Program-made: the position numbers and the translations under genes
The notes under the pieces: generated by a model
Told to the model about the DNA's origin: nothing
Databases searched by the model: none
The model's input: only the letters and a program-made list of their open reading frames with translations
Shown: in pieces, positions 10,826 to 21,643 of the stretch
Position numbering within the stretch: position 1 is the stretch's first letter
Layout: every line of letters begins with the position of its first letter
Source of the DNA: Malachius bipustulatus
Taxonomy: Eukaryota > Arthropoda > Insecta > Coleoptera > Melyridae
Assembly: GCA_910589415.1 (NCBI GenBank)
Contig: OU342630.1
Coordinates: forward strand, 18,199,867 to 18,263,866
Length of the DNA: 64,000 nucleotides
Direction of reading: 5' to 3'

Positions 10826-11216
10826 GTGAGTCCCCTAAGATGGAAAGCTCGATTACACCTACACCATTAAAGATATCGAAATGAACCAAAAAGAATTGTA
10901 AATGGGAGGATAAAGTGTTTGTTATTTTTAATAGGACACCCTCTATATTATTAAATCTTCAGAATACTTGCAAGAAAAGTAAAAAAGAATGGTTTGTAAA
11001 GTTAAAGTTTGTAACAAGTAATTTATGAGTTATAAACAAATGAAATTCGCGATTTTCCATTTTCAAAGCAGCTTATCTTAAAAACACCTCAAGATAGAGG
11101 AAAACGGCTTACATGTTCCTATCTCAATTTTCCATGTAGTATCCCATCATGTAGCTGAAATTTTTATACCGGGTGATAAAAATAATCAAATTTTTTACCA
11201 CTCTGTATACAAATTT
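10826..11216 (+). mobile_element. half copy of the same foldback family as 9708-10303
   Basis: It starts at TATACAGGGTGAGTCCCC and has the internal ACACCCTCTATATTATTA about 100 bp in, as in the first copy. It then continues with the same core (GAGTTATAAACAAATGAAA, later AAAACGGCTTACATGT). The mirrored half is missing, and the text leaves the family near 11216. Confidence 0.65.
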
Positions 11217-12896
11217 CATCCATTCGATAGGACACCGGATGCGTAAATTGCTCATTACAAACTTCGTCCCGAGTCAGGTGGTCGAATGTGATGGCTTGTA
11301 GGCTTGTTCAATTCTTGGACATGCCCGTAGGACTCGAGGTACATTTTTCCCTCCATCTTCAGACCCCCCTAACAATATAGTAGTATTAAATATATACTGT
11401 AGACCATTCGGTGAAATTATTCGGTGAACAAATTAAAATAACCATTGAGTTTGGCCAAGTGAGAAATTTGATTGATTCTATTAAGGTCAATTTACATCTG
11501 CCGGCACGGACACGGACCGGGTGGTCAACGTGGACTTGCATTTTTATTAATAAATGGCTGTATAAAATGTTTAAAATTTTAAATTTTTATTGGCTGCGGG
11601 GGCTTTTCGAAAAAATAATAATAATTGTAGAAATGACTTGATTTAACAATTTTCATGATTTGCATAAGTTAATAAAATAGTTGAGATAACTATTGCAATC
11701 GCATCCGCAAATACAATAATTCTAAATTGTTTAGTGTGCGAGAGTAAAACACACTATACTACATATTATGACTTGTCATGTGCTACTTCAAGATTTTAGA
11801 CTTAGATATTATGTAAAAGTTTATAATATGATTTATGTGATGCTGTCCTTAGCTGCATTCTATTTATTTTATAGTGATACACCTACGTACCTACTGAATT
11901 ATTATAATGTATTATGAGGTTACTTAGAATGCTTATCATTTTGATGGCTTTAACTTTCATTGTAACAAAATAAAACTATACTTTCTATTAATAAAGAACG
12001 AATTTTTTAGATAAATAATTTGATTATCTGGTTTTACTTATTATATTAACTTTCACATTACATTTTCTCTGCGTAATAAACAATTTTTCGATAAAATAAT
12101 TGACAGAGTCATCAATCAATTCTAATTTATTAGTCCTTTGTGATGAAAAAGAGGGAATAAAATGAATGAACCATAACAGTCTTTGTATTACACATCTGCG
12201 GTAGCTTAGGACTAAAAAAGAGCTCGTGAACTAAAGTTTTTTTACAAGCGAAACCACAGAAATGGTCATGTAATTATTGGTACTTAGGCCCACAACTTTC
12301 AAGACTGTCCATAGGTATAATGCGTTGAAAACAACGTACTTCTGGTTATATTTATAAATTTCTGTTTCCCATTCTGATGACTAGCTTTTTGCATAATTCA
12401 TTTTGAATATTTACTATTTTATACCGGATGGTGCATTGGATGACACACCGGTCTTTCAATGGAAAATTCCAAATATGCAATTATTGGTTTCCCTCCCTGA
12501 TTATGTTATGAACAAATCGTATGGAGATATCTCGTAAAGAAACAAATTACGCTTCTTTTGATGTTTTGTTCTTCTTTTCCGTTCCATGCAAATCACGAAC
12601 TTTAATTTTCTTTCATCATATCGTTCCCTCTCAAGTTTTAGTAATGCCACTGAAATTTACAGGAGTGATAATAATTATTATGCTTCTTCAGTATCTTAGC
12701 ACAATGGAATTATGCAATCGAAGGGTTAACTTACTGAGCCTCTATAATACTGGCTGTAAAGCAATTTCATACTTCCATAAAGATTCAATAATTCATAAAG
12801 GTCATTCATTATTCAATCGACCTGTTACTGTTATTTGACATGACAATAATAATGCATTTGATTATCCTTATATAAAATCGAGATGTCACGTACAAG
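11217..12896. other. no recognised feature
   Basis: AT-rich sequence. Open frames of 76-105 codons here show no domain, no codon bias and no homologous motif that I recognise. Confidence 0.4.
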
Positions 12897-13215
12897 GTTG
12901 AAGCCTCGAAATGCGCGCGTCGCTCACCGCTGTAAATCTTGGAGTGTAGGTACAGATCCCTGCTATCACACAAAGCGAAATCTGTACAGTGACTAAGCAA
13001 TACAATGATGACACCAACGCGAGAAATTTTTCGGTAGATGGCGCGTAAACTGTGTAGATCCCAGAGAAGTGAAGGTTGAGGATGCAACAATACAATATTG
13101 TGACCCCTACGCGAGAAATCTTTCGGTAGATGGCGCGTAAACTGTGTAGATCCCAGAGAAGTGAAGGTTGAGGCCTCGAAATGCGAGTGTCGCGACTGTC
13201 GCGCACCGCTGCCAA
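12897..13215. repeat. 92-bp tandem duplication with partial flanking units
   Basis: A block of about 63 bp (CGAGAAAT-TTTCGGTAGATGG to GAAGTGAAGGTTGAGG) is present at 13019-13081 and again 92 bp further on, nearly identical. GTTGAAGCCTCGAAATGCG at about 12896 and its near copy after the second unit show that a third unit once existed. It is GC-richer than its surroundings. The contained open frames share the repeat and are not supported as genes. Confidence 0.75.
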
Positions 13216-14185
13216 TGTTAGATGTGGAGTCTATTTTTCAAAATTAGTATTTACATAAACAAGAAGTAGCATATTATGTTGTGTGATTGAAGAACAGTTT
13301 AAGATTCAAATAAAGATAATAATTAAGATTCGTCGTTGAAAGACCCAGATCAGTTTAAGAATCAGATAAAGAATATGAATAAGATTCAGTTGGGCATAAT
13401 ATGAAGAATTGCAGATAATAGGAGACGAGTATAGACAATAATATCGCAGACAACCTGGATGTATTAGAGTTCAAAATCTGCTTAATGGACAAAGTTGAAG
13501 TTTGACTATCATTTTAAATATTCTGAAATAAACGTTTCTTTAACATTCGTTAGTTAGACTCGGGGGAATCCCACGATGAGTGTACGGTAGGTGACTTGAG
13601 TAAACAGGAAACAGTGATAATATACGAATATGTAATAATATTTTACACACCTACGTATTTTGTAGTTTAAATGATTCGCTAAGTAGAAAATTCTAATAGT
13701 TTGTTTACGAAATTTAATAAGCCGAATGAGACAATAACGATCAGGCTTGAAAGCTTACATTGTTACTACATATTTAATAATCTGAAGTTTGTTGAATTTG
13801 GCGTCGCGGCATCTGAAGTGTCGCCGACGGACATCGTTGGCGGGAAGCGATCTGGAATCAGATCCTTATTTCAAGTACTTCCGTGTGGAATACCCTCTTT
13901 CAATGAACTGTCAGTAATTCCTAAAGTTCTTCAATTTGTGGTAAATCTATAACAATTCGTTATCAAGATTCACAATGATTCTATAATTTTGCTTTTGAAA
14001 ATATGAAGAACAATTAATTATAGACTCAAACTAAAATTCAAGAGTTTATCGGAATCGAGGTCCATTGATGAAACGGGAAACTATGACAATCAGCTGCAGT
14101 CACAGAAGCGAAATATGTTATCATGCATGTGAAATGACTGAAATGTACCTAACAGTACCTATATGAACATGACCCAAGTCAAGTT
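13216..14185. other. no recognised feature
   Basis: Nothing recognisable between the tandem duplication and the satellite. Confidence 0.4.
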
Positions 14186-14990
14186 AGCCACGCTTCGGCC
14201 AGCCACACCTTCGGCCAGGACGAGGTATTTCGAATAGTTTTCAACTTTTTTTTTTCGTTATTTACGGCTTAAATGAAATGGTAAATACGTACAACGTAGA
14301 GACACTGAAAAATCGTAATTATTGCAACGCAAGTTACGCTTTCGGCCACGATTTAATAAACTGAAAAAATATTTTTGCTGAAATTTTGCTCCAAAAAATC
14401 CCAAAACTTCATAATGATGACTAGCCACGCTTTCGGCCACGGACTGAAGAAACTGAAAAATAATTTTTGCTGAAATTTTGCTAAAAAAAAACGAATGTTT
14501 TTAAGAATAGCCAGCCAAGCACGTCGGCTACGGACTTATAAACTGAAAAAAAATTGCTGAAATTTTGCTCAAAAAGTCCGATAAATTTCATAATAATGGC
14601 CGCCACGCTTCCGGCCACAAACTTGAAAAATTAAAAAAAAAATTCTGAAATTTTGAAAAAAAATTAGTTTCTAATAATGACCAGTCATCCTTTCGACTAG
14701 GAACTTGATAAGCTGAAAAAACGATTTTTACTGAAATTTTGCTCAAAAAATCCCGAAATTTCATCAAAATAACCAGCCACGTTTTTGGCCACGGACTGAA
14801 AAAACTGAAAAATCATTTTTGCTGAAATTTTGTTAAAAAACGAAATTTTTGAATAATGACCAGCCACGCTTCCGGCTACGGACTTAATAAAATGAAAAAA
14901 TAATTTTTGTTGCAATTTTTCTCAAAAAAGTCCGAAATTTCATAAAAATGGCCAGCATACTCTTTCGGCCCCGGACTTGATAGACTGAAA
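14186..14990. repeat. 90-bp satellite of two alternating monomer types
   Basis: Landmark GGACTTAATAAACTGAAAAA and its variants recur at about 14351, 14441, 14532, 14621, 14702, 14792, 14881 and 14972, so the period is 80-91 bp and mostly 90. Monomers alternate. Type A ends in CTCAAAAAATCCCGAAATTTC and type B in TTAAAAAACGAAATTTTTGA, giving a dimeric unit of about 180 bp. Each monomer ends with a CCAGCCACGCTTCCGGCCAC-like block. The minus strand of single units translates without stop, in repeats of about 30 residues with an SVAG..EI.GFFEQNFSKN pattern, but the frame is not kept across the array. Confidence 0.85.
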
Positions 14991-15337
14991 AAAACCTGAA
15001 AGTTTTATTGCTGTGTAGGTCTGAAATGTTATATTGATATTATTATCAACAAAAACAAACCAAATATTTTCCATTCAAGCCGTGAATAACGAAAAAGCTT
15101 TTGCTGGAAATTACGTAATCAAATTAAGTCCCTTTCCCTGGCCGAAATGGAGGGGGGTCCAGCGGCCTGCACTAAGAAAGTCCTTCTTAGAAGAGAGTTG
15201 GGAAGACCATGAAGAACAGACCAATTGAATGGAGTGGAGGGACATCGCACCTTAACTTAGTTTCAGATACCGTACTTTCAATTAACCCAGAGTCGTTATA
15301 TACATCCGCGTCTCCTACAGTTTCGCTATGGCACCTA
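14991..15337. other. no recognised feature
   Basis: Sequence between satellite and dispersed repeat. Nothing assignable. Confidence 0.4.
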
Positions 15338-15796
15338 CATAGGTGTAGAGAACATACCTATAGTAAGATTAGGAAGATATAACATTTACTTTGCAAATGA
15401 AAGGGAAGGAAAAAAAACGGCATAAAAAATCAATCTTGAGAGTGCAATGAAAGACCAGTCCTGGCAGAAGCGCCGATTAAACATCTCGAGTCTCGGATGT
15501 AACCACTTGATGACAGTGCCAAGCGCTTCGAAGCGTATGCAGAGACGGACCCACATTATATCCGCTTTTTCATATCGCAAGCAGACCACAGGGAGTGATA
15601 TGCAAAATAAATGAAAAATTCAAAATAATAATCGTGCTACTGTTAATCTCGAAGATATTCCTTGCCCCGAAAGTGAAGAAAAAAAATAGAAATTCGACCG
15701 TGGTGTCAAAGAGGCCTTAGTTGTGACCTTAATATTAGTTTGCAATATCTGGTTTTAGCTTCTTACCCACCCAGCACCTCTATTTCGCTCCTCGGT
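15338..15796 (+). repeat. dispersed repeat, copy 1 (inverted partner at 42545-42998)
   Basis: It begins at GTGTAGAGAACATACCTATA and ends at TATTTCGCTCCTCGGT. The reverse complement of 42545-42998 matches along its full length with indels, including GCGCTTCGAAGCGTA and GCCTTAGTTGTGACCTTAATA. This copy has a broken version of the open frame seen in copy 2. Element class unknown. Confidence 0.75.
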
Positions 15797-15907
15797 ATCC
15801 TGTACAATATTAACGTTAGGAAGCATATTATGTTAGTTGTGAAGATCACTTCAACTCGGGGATCACTTCAGATAAGGGCGCGCGTATGCGCGCCTTCATG
15901 ACCTAGT

Positions 15908-16040
15908 AGTATATTATATTGTATGAGCGATTATGAAGCCATTATTCACGAGATGATGATAATTCCACGAGCTTTAGCGAGTGGCATTATTGTCATCATC
16001 AAGTGAATAATGGCCATAATTGCGAATGTAATACTATGCT
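15908..16040. repeat. imperfect 125-bp hairpin (small palindromic MITE or miRNA-like fold)
   Basis: GCCATTATTCAC, ATGATGATAAT and CCAC on the left pair with GTGG, ATTAT, TCATCAT and GTGAATAATGGC on the right, around the loop GAGCTTTAGCGA. Pairing extends outward to about 15908 and 16040. The arrangement resembles the hairpin at 44165-44300, whose loop also contains TTTAGCGGAG. Confidence 0.65.
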
Positions 16041-16142
16041 TTTTCTACTCTTTTATATAAAAAAAACAAATTTTTATCATAATATATATTTTTTTTCTGC
16101 TTGGAACAACTTCTAGTACCGAGTACCGACTGCGCACGCGTG

Positions 16143-16226
16143 GATTCCAATTACAATTACATTACAATTACAAATTACAAATTTCTTTATTGTACTTGAA
16201 TTACAACAGTCTTTGCTCAGCACAAC
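16143..16226 (-). mobile_element. LINE 3' tail with AATAAAG and TAATTG-type tail repeats
   Basis: Read on the minus strand: TTGTAATTCAAGTACAATAA, then an AATAAAG signal, then several TTGTAA/TAATTG units. This is the layout of a LINE 3' end with microsatellite-like tail repeats instead of poly(A). Only the tail is recognisable, so the family is unknown. Confidence 0.45.
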
Positions 16227-17458
16227 AGCGTTATTACAGAAATAATAAAAACAAACATAAAGACAAACAGTAAAAATTTAAAACGCACAACAAGTCAACA
16301 TAACATGAAATGTTAGTTATCGTTCCTATTCACAGCTTTGCTCTGTTCATAAAATTAACACTTTTGATTGGTACACGAGCGGGAATTATGAATTGCTAGT
16401 AGCTGTGATTGCACAAGAGCCGGGTATTATGAACTATAATTCAACACCTACGAAAAATACCTTCATAATTTATCCAAAAAGATCGAATAATTGGAATATT
16501 ATTCAATAAGAGTAGGAAGAATAATTTTTTACAGACTGCTTTTTGATTTTTCAATACAAGCGGAAATGGCGTTTTCTACTCGCAGAATGGCTTTTATTCA
16601 CGGAACCCAAATTTTACAATTCATTACAATAAATGTTATAATATTTATTTGTTTGCGATTGTAAGTGCAGTTGAATTTTATCTAGATTCACCTTTATAGT
16701 AATTTTATTTTCATTCTATTTGTATTCTCTGTAACTCCGGGAAAAATTTAATATTTTAGATGCTTTTCGCTTCTATCTATATGGCAAGTGTAGTGCAGTC
16801 ACTGGTAAAATCTGCCTTATAAATAACTCAACTTCGAACACACGTATTTCTCACATCAATGAGCATATCCGTAAGAGTAGCAAAGAATGCTTCCAACCAT
16901 AAGCCATAGATTTCAATTTTCAGTCATTGAAGTTCGGTTAAGTTACTCGGACATAGTTCTCATGGTAAAATTTTATTGATATGGGTATGAATAATTTATA
17001 TACTTCGAAAAAGAAGTTACTCTTATTCCTGTTCAACAATCATCCTTTCAGTAAAAATAATTACATAAAAGGCGCGGAATATTTGTGTCTTTTCGTTTTT
17101 AAAAATGAATCTATTCTGAATTGATCGCATTCTATCAATATCATTTTTTTTTTATTACGAGGTATAATATTCTTGTCTAATAATTAACAGTTTCTATTAT
17201 AACAGGCGATCAATCACAACCAAAAACCATTAAAAATAGAAAGTGTGATAATTTCAATTGCAACAAGAAAGTTTCATTTGGAAAAATTAATACTTTTTAA
17301 GACTCAAAATATCAAGGCATTAAATTTTGCTAAATTTATAGCCAATCAGATATGCATATACAAAATTTAACAAGCCATAGTGCCTTCGGGATTTCTTTGT
17401 GAATACGAGCGAGAATGCATTTCTCTTCGACCATCAAGTAATACATTCATTATACTGC
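16227..17458. other. no recognised feature
   Basis: AT-rich DNA left of the gypsy 3' LTR. Confidence 0.4.
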
Positions 17459-17683
17459 TGTATTTGACTATGAGGCCTTCTTAAAACACCGTTAAGTAAT
17501 AATGATGTATTGATTAGATAAAATAAAACAGAGTTATTGATAAATGAAAGGATGTTTACACATGACATAATCCAGCGTCTTTCCGGCTCTACGATCTCGG
17601 TTGAACTGCCTCTCCTCACTGGCCCTGCCTCGCCTCTCTTACCAACGGCATCCAGTTGGGTGGCCAGTGGCGCGGATCCCATA
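17459..17683 (-). repeat. gypsy 3' LTR, about 225 bp
   Basis: Same sequence as the 5' LTR with scattered changes. A 10-base insertion (near TATGAGGCCT) separates the terminal block, and the terminal TGTGGG is mutated to TATGGG. Confidence 0.82.
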
Positions 17684-17729
17684 CTTGACCATTTCTGACT
17701 CTCGGGATCGTTGTCATATTTTGACGATG

Positions 17730-18560
17730 ATTCCACGGCAAATACAATGATTGACATTGGCTCACCTTGCCATGGTTTCATAAATTCGGCACAGGTTGAA
17801 GTTTGGTGGGGACCATCGTTACAGCTGCTACTTCTTCTCACAACATAATCATAAGAATCTCCTTTCATTTTCACAACATGGTAAGGATCAATATATTTGG
17901 ATAATAATTTGGAACCAGGACCTCGTTGAATTCGCTTAATTGCTACCAGGTCCTCCACTTAGTGAGCTTCTTCTTCTTAAGCTTTATGTTTTCTTATTCT
18001 CTTCTTGTACTTTGAAAATCTGTCTCTTCGCTTCTTATACCATTTACCAGGATTTTCAGATGATAACTTGGGACAAAATTGGTATTATAATTCTATTGAT
18101 TCTTTCAATTTGGCCGTATGCTCGAGCCAAACCGGTCGTTATTTTCATATGTCCGATTCCCTCTTCAACACAGTACTCAGAAAATTCATGCGCCGTAAAA
18201 GCTGTCCCTCTGTCCGAAATTATTTGTATTGGACTGTCAAACGTTTAGATTTGACAGGATACAACCATAATATGAATTTAGTGAAACTATCAACTACTGC
18301 AAAAGATATGATTATAGTTCTTATTCGTAGAAGTCAAAGGTCCTACATAGTCAAATGGTAAGTATGTAGAGGCTTATCTTCCTAGACCAGGGTGTGGAGA
18401 ACTCCTTCTTGTTTACCTTCTTTACTGTTAAAGATGATACATTTCAGGCAATTGTTGCATTTTTGATGTATTCTTCGACTTTGTTCGTCAAATTTGGAAT
18501 AAAATAGTTGCGCTTGATGATCTCCACAACTTTTCTAGTTGCGAAATGACCATGCTCATG
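17730..18560 (-). pseudogene. gypsy integrase remnant
   Basis: The zinc-binding region reads HEHGHFATRK and, after a frameshift, KCNNCLKC near 18430-18545. The core retains FAVVDSFTKFILWLYPVKS near 18240-18310. The C-terminal domain is preserved as a single frame from about 17958: DLVAIKRIQRGPGSKLLSKY followed by DPYHVVK and CAEFMKPW. This last domain is typical of gypsy integrases and would bind DNA. Frameshifts and stops make the protein inactive. The open frame continues through the 3' LTR by chance. Confidence 0.8.
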
Positions 18561-18863
18561 TGCTTTCTTGATTATATCATCTTAAAGTTTTTCAGGTACC
18601 AATTGTCCGTTCTTAAAACTGATTGTCCGTTTATAATTTTTCATACTAGATCATACTGGTGAACGTCAATATCTGGATCCTTGCTCTTCAGTAACTCTTG
18701 TATGTTCCTTGGATGGTCCTTCTGTAGTTTTCTGATGCGCGGAAACTATTTCGTCTTGACTTGCGCTAGGCGTAAGGAAAATCATAACTACACGAGATAA
18801 CGCGTCGACATGTTTTATTTTCGTTGCACTACGATGCTCCATTACATAACGATAGTCTGCCAA
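18560..18863 (-). pseudogene. end of gypsy RNase H and linker to integrase
   Basis: YRYVMEHRSATKIKHVDALS is the conserved tail that precedes the integrase. The rest of the 65-codon frame is low-conservation linker. Confidence 0.65.
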
Positions 18864-18873
18864 AAATAATAGC

Positions 18874-19227
18874 CTACACGCGAGGATACTTATTTTTTAT
18901 TAATCCTCTTCTCAAAAGCACTGCAGTCTGTGAGTCCATAAGGTAGACAAGTAACCTCTTCAAACGGAACACAATTGCTAACGCCTTCAACTCGTAACTG
19001 GAATAGGTTTGCTTTGCTGACGTAGTTTTACGCGACACAGAGTAAACCGGGTGAAAACAACCGTCCTCTGGTACTTTCTGCATTAGAATTCCCGCTATTG
19101 CGTATTTCGAAGCATCCGTATGAACCTCAGTCTCATAACGCGGATTGTAAATTCGTAACACTGGTTCACTTGCTAATATTTCTTTCAATATTTCGTAAGG
19201 TATTTCCTTTTCACCGAATACAATCAA
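18874..19227 (-). pseudogene. gypsy RNase H remnant
   Basis: An open frame of 117 codons contains EVHTDASKYAIAGILMQ (catalytic Asp), FHPVYSVSRKT and YSSYELKALAIVF (catalytic Glu), the usual gypsy RNase H signature. The continuation, YRYVMEHRSATKIKHVDALS, lies at about 18800-18863 in another frame after a break. Confidence 0.82.
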
Positions 19228-19291
19228 TGAATCTTTTTTCAGCAGGTCACTAAGAGGTTTAGAGATTTTCGCTTATGCTTTTATATGTTTT

Positions 19292-20260
19292 CTAAAATGT
19301 CCCGTAAGACCTAAAAACCTTGGGTTGAGCAAACCTTATAACACTTTCCACCTTATCTCGCGACGGCATTACCGATCCGTTTGTAATGTCATAACCGAGA
19401 AAAGTAATTTTCTTCTTCAGGAACTGGCACTTTCGAAAGTTGATCTGCAAACCGCAGTCTGAACATGTCTTGAACAAGAGTCACAACTTCTCAACAGCTT
19501 CGTCCACCTCTTTGGCTAGGATGACCACATCATCCATATACGGGAAAGATATGTTGTCATTGATCAGCTATCGAAAAATGCTGTAGATATGTTTGCAAAA
19601 AAACGGCAGGTGAATTGCACAAACCAAATGGTACACGTTTAAATTTCCACTGTCACTAATGGTGAGTGATAAATGAAGTGATTTTACGACTTTTTCGCAA
19701 ACAGAAACATAAAGAAGCCATTCTTCAAGTTGATTGTCGAGTACCATTTTGCATCTTGGAGTCTGTCAATTACGTCTTCCATAAGCGGCATGGGATATCG
19801 ATCTTTCATAATAATTCTGTTGATATCTCTATAATCTACACAAAGTCTGTATACGTTCTTTTGCGCACTAAAACGATGGAACTTGCATATACGGAGGAGC
19901 TTTGTTCAATTACATCTTCTTTAAGCAATTGTTCGATTTGTTTTTTGACTTCCAGTCTTTCAGTTAATGGTAAGCGTCTATTGCCCGTATTCACAAACGA
20001 TAATTTCCTAAATAATTACGTAATTAATTAAATGAGTGAGATGGAGATATGCAGTTTTTTTGCAATAGAATGAGATGGGGATAATTGATTACGTAATTAT
20101 TTAGGAAATTATCGTTTGTGAATACGGGCATAAGTCTGTGATTAATTATTGTATCTTCTTTAACATCACCACGTCAACTTTTTTAATTTCTTTCGGTATG
20201 CAATAGTCTTCTACTAGCTTCATAATTTTATTCTTGTTTTCTATCGTTACTTCTTCGTCA
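19292..20260 (-). pseudogene. gypsy reverse transcriptase remnant, interrupted by a MITE
   Basis: The catalytic box is PYMDDVVILAKEV near 19505-19545, followed by CGLQINFRKCQFLKKKITFL and LGYDI, which is the classical end of gypsy RT. Upstream text recovers RVPFGLCNSPA-like pieces and an LPLTERLEVKKQIEQ block. That block is split at 19981-20130 by a TA-flanked MITE. Several stops and frameshifts separate the pieces. Confidence 0.78.
19981..20130. mobile_element. 150-bp MITE inside gypsy RT, TA target duplication
   Basis: Inverted repeats of more than 40 bp (GCCCGTATTCACAAACGATA and onward) face each other around a short AT/GA-rich centre. TA at 19979-19980 and 20131-20132 flanks it, and the RT frame continues beyond it. 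There is no coding capacity. It inserted after the gypsy element. Confidence 0.88.
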
Positions 20261-20499
20261 ATATTTAGTTTTTTTTTCTTCAATCTGTATCTTCATTATG
20301 TCCGCTTTCTCATCGTCGTCTATCTTCTTGATCATTATTCCGTTTCGGTTGATAGTCAGTTCAGCTTGTTTTGATATAGGACTTTCAATGACAGCAGAAA
20401 CTTTTGTACAATCATTAGACACAATATACATCTAAGTTAAACTTGCAATCATCAATCTTTACATCGGCGTTGAAATATTCAAAAGATATTCACTTGATT

Positions 20500-20640
20500 C
20501 GGACCAAATCCATTTAATAGCAGCGTAGAATTTCTTCGGTTAGGTTTTCCAATTTCCAAATACACATCTTCACGAATAAGATTCACTCCACTGCCAGTAT
20601 CAATCTGTGCTTATACTTTTAATTCGTCAATGAGTATAAA
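20500..20640 (-). pseudogene. gypsy aspartic protease remnant
   Basis: QIDTGSGVNLIREDVYLEIG carries the active-site DTG. A few residues upstream an in-frame stop interrupts the link to the zinc-knuckle region. The remainder of the protease is degraded. Confidence 0.7.
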
Positions 20641-20734
20641 TTTTCTCACCTTGTCAGTATTTACAAGTTTGCTTTCTGTCAAGGAGTTTGCTGACGCGTC
20701 ATTTCTCTTCGTTTGCTGACACTCGCTTGACTTG

Positions 20735-21315
20735 TGTCTAAATTTATTGCACGTGAAGCATTTTGAACCCTTTTCTTTGTTTATTCAGTCGTTTGATCTA
20801 TGACCTTTCTCACCAGAGTTGAAGCAGCGTATCACTGGTGTTGGATATTTACTTCTTCTGTCCTGGTTTGATTTACGTTTTTCTCTTTCTATCGGAGTGG
20901 AAAGTCCTCCTCTACTTTCGTTTCTTCTGTCACCAAATTCACGATTTTGCATGCTGTTCTTAATGTTTTCATAAATTTTCACCTTTCCTTTGAATTCTCT
21001 GAAGTTCTTGGCGCTATATAGTGTAGTCTTGTTAGTTGGTTCATCGTAGATTCCATCTATGGTGTACTGCATGATCGTTTCCGCATCTAAAGCTGCCCTG
21101 CTTCCGATTTTCTATATCGTTAACACGTATTCTTGAACAGATTCGTCACGTCTCTCTTTTCTATCTAGCAGCAACTTATGAACTTGTGAATCATTCCAGT
21201 TAGTAATTTGCGCTATCTCCTCAAAACCTGTCCAGCCAGACGTGACAAGGACACAACACACCACCACCAGCAACAGCACCGACCAACTGACCGACTCGGA
21301 CCTTATTACAGCCAC
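20735..21315 (-). pseudogene. gypsy gag remnant with two CCHC knuckles
   Basis: The capsid N-terminus is missing. The text starts near FEEIAQITNWNDSQVHKLLL, continues with RRDESVQEYVLT, a stop, then SRAALDAETIMQYTIDGIYD and NKTTLYSAKNFREFK, which is the usual end of gypsy capsid. The first zinc knuckle reads CFNSGEKGHRSND, with its second Cys changed to Ser and a stop near its end. A second knuckle, CFTCNKFRHKSSEC, is intact but in another frame (about 20725-20770). The protein would have packaged element RNA, but this copy cannot encode it. Confidence 0.78.
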
Positions 21316-21407
21316 CTACTGCGTAGGTATGGGTACCTATAGTACGCGCTCCGCACACCGCACTCGAATATTACAATTCTCTTAAAACTTTAACGACTAT
21401 TTTAACA

Positions 21408-21425
21408 ATCTCGGACGAGCTCCCA
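21408..21425 (-). other. gypsy primer-binding site
   Basis: Three bases after the LTR end the element strand reads TGGGAGCTCGTCCGAG. The leading TGG and the position fit a tRNA 3'-end primer site. The tRNA was not identified. Confidence 0.65.
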
Positions 21426-21428
21426 GTA

Positions 21429-21643
21429 TGTAGGATTTGACTTAAAACACCGTTAAGTAATAATGATGTATTGATTAGATAAAATAAAACAGAGTTAGTG
21501 ATAAATAAAAGGATGTTTAAACATGAAATAACATAGCGTCTTTTCGGCTCTACGATCTCGGTTGAACTGCCTCTCCTCTTGGCCTTTCCTTGCCTCTCTT
21601 ACCATCGACATCCAGTTGGGTTGCCAGTGGCGCGGATCCCACA
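21429..21643 (-). repeat. gypsy 5' LTR, 215 bp
   Basis: On the element strand it starts TGTGGGATCCGCGCCACTGG and ends AATCCTACA. It matches 17459-17683 along its length, for example TTAAGTAATAATGATGTATT and TCTACGATCTCGGTTGAACT (as on the plus strand). An AATAAA-like stretch lies near the 3' side. Confidence 0.85.

Larger units (their letters stand above)
17459..21643 (-). mobile_element. Ty3/gypsy LTR retrotransposon, full length but decayed
   Basis: Two LTRs (17459-17683 and 21429-21643) bound gag, protease, RT, RNase H and integrase remnants in canonical gypsy order on the minus strand. A primer-binding site follows the 5' LTR. The gag N-terminus is shortened, many stops and frameshifts occur in pol, and a 150-bp MITE sits within the RT. 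LTRs differ by several substitutions and indels, so the insertion is not recent. No clear target duplication was found. Confidence 0.85.

Noticed and set aside
12521..12838. 105-codon open frame on the plus strand
   Set aside because: No motif, AT-driven composition, no splice or promoter context.
14697..14915. 72-codon frame within the satellite
   Set aside because: It follows monomer periodicity and is broken in neighbouring units; described as repeat, not gene.
14186..14990. CRISPR-like array of spaced repeats
   Set aside because: Units are contiguous diverged monomers without unique spacers, and the genome is eukaryotic.
17940..18361. Plus-strand frames of 102 and 118 codons
   Set aside because: They are the complement of the gypsy integrase remnant.
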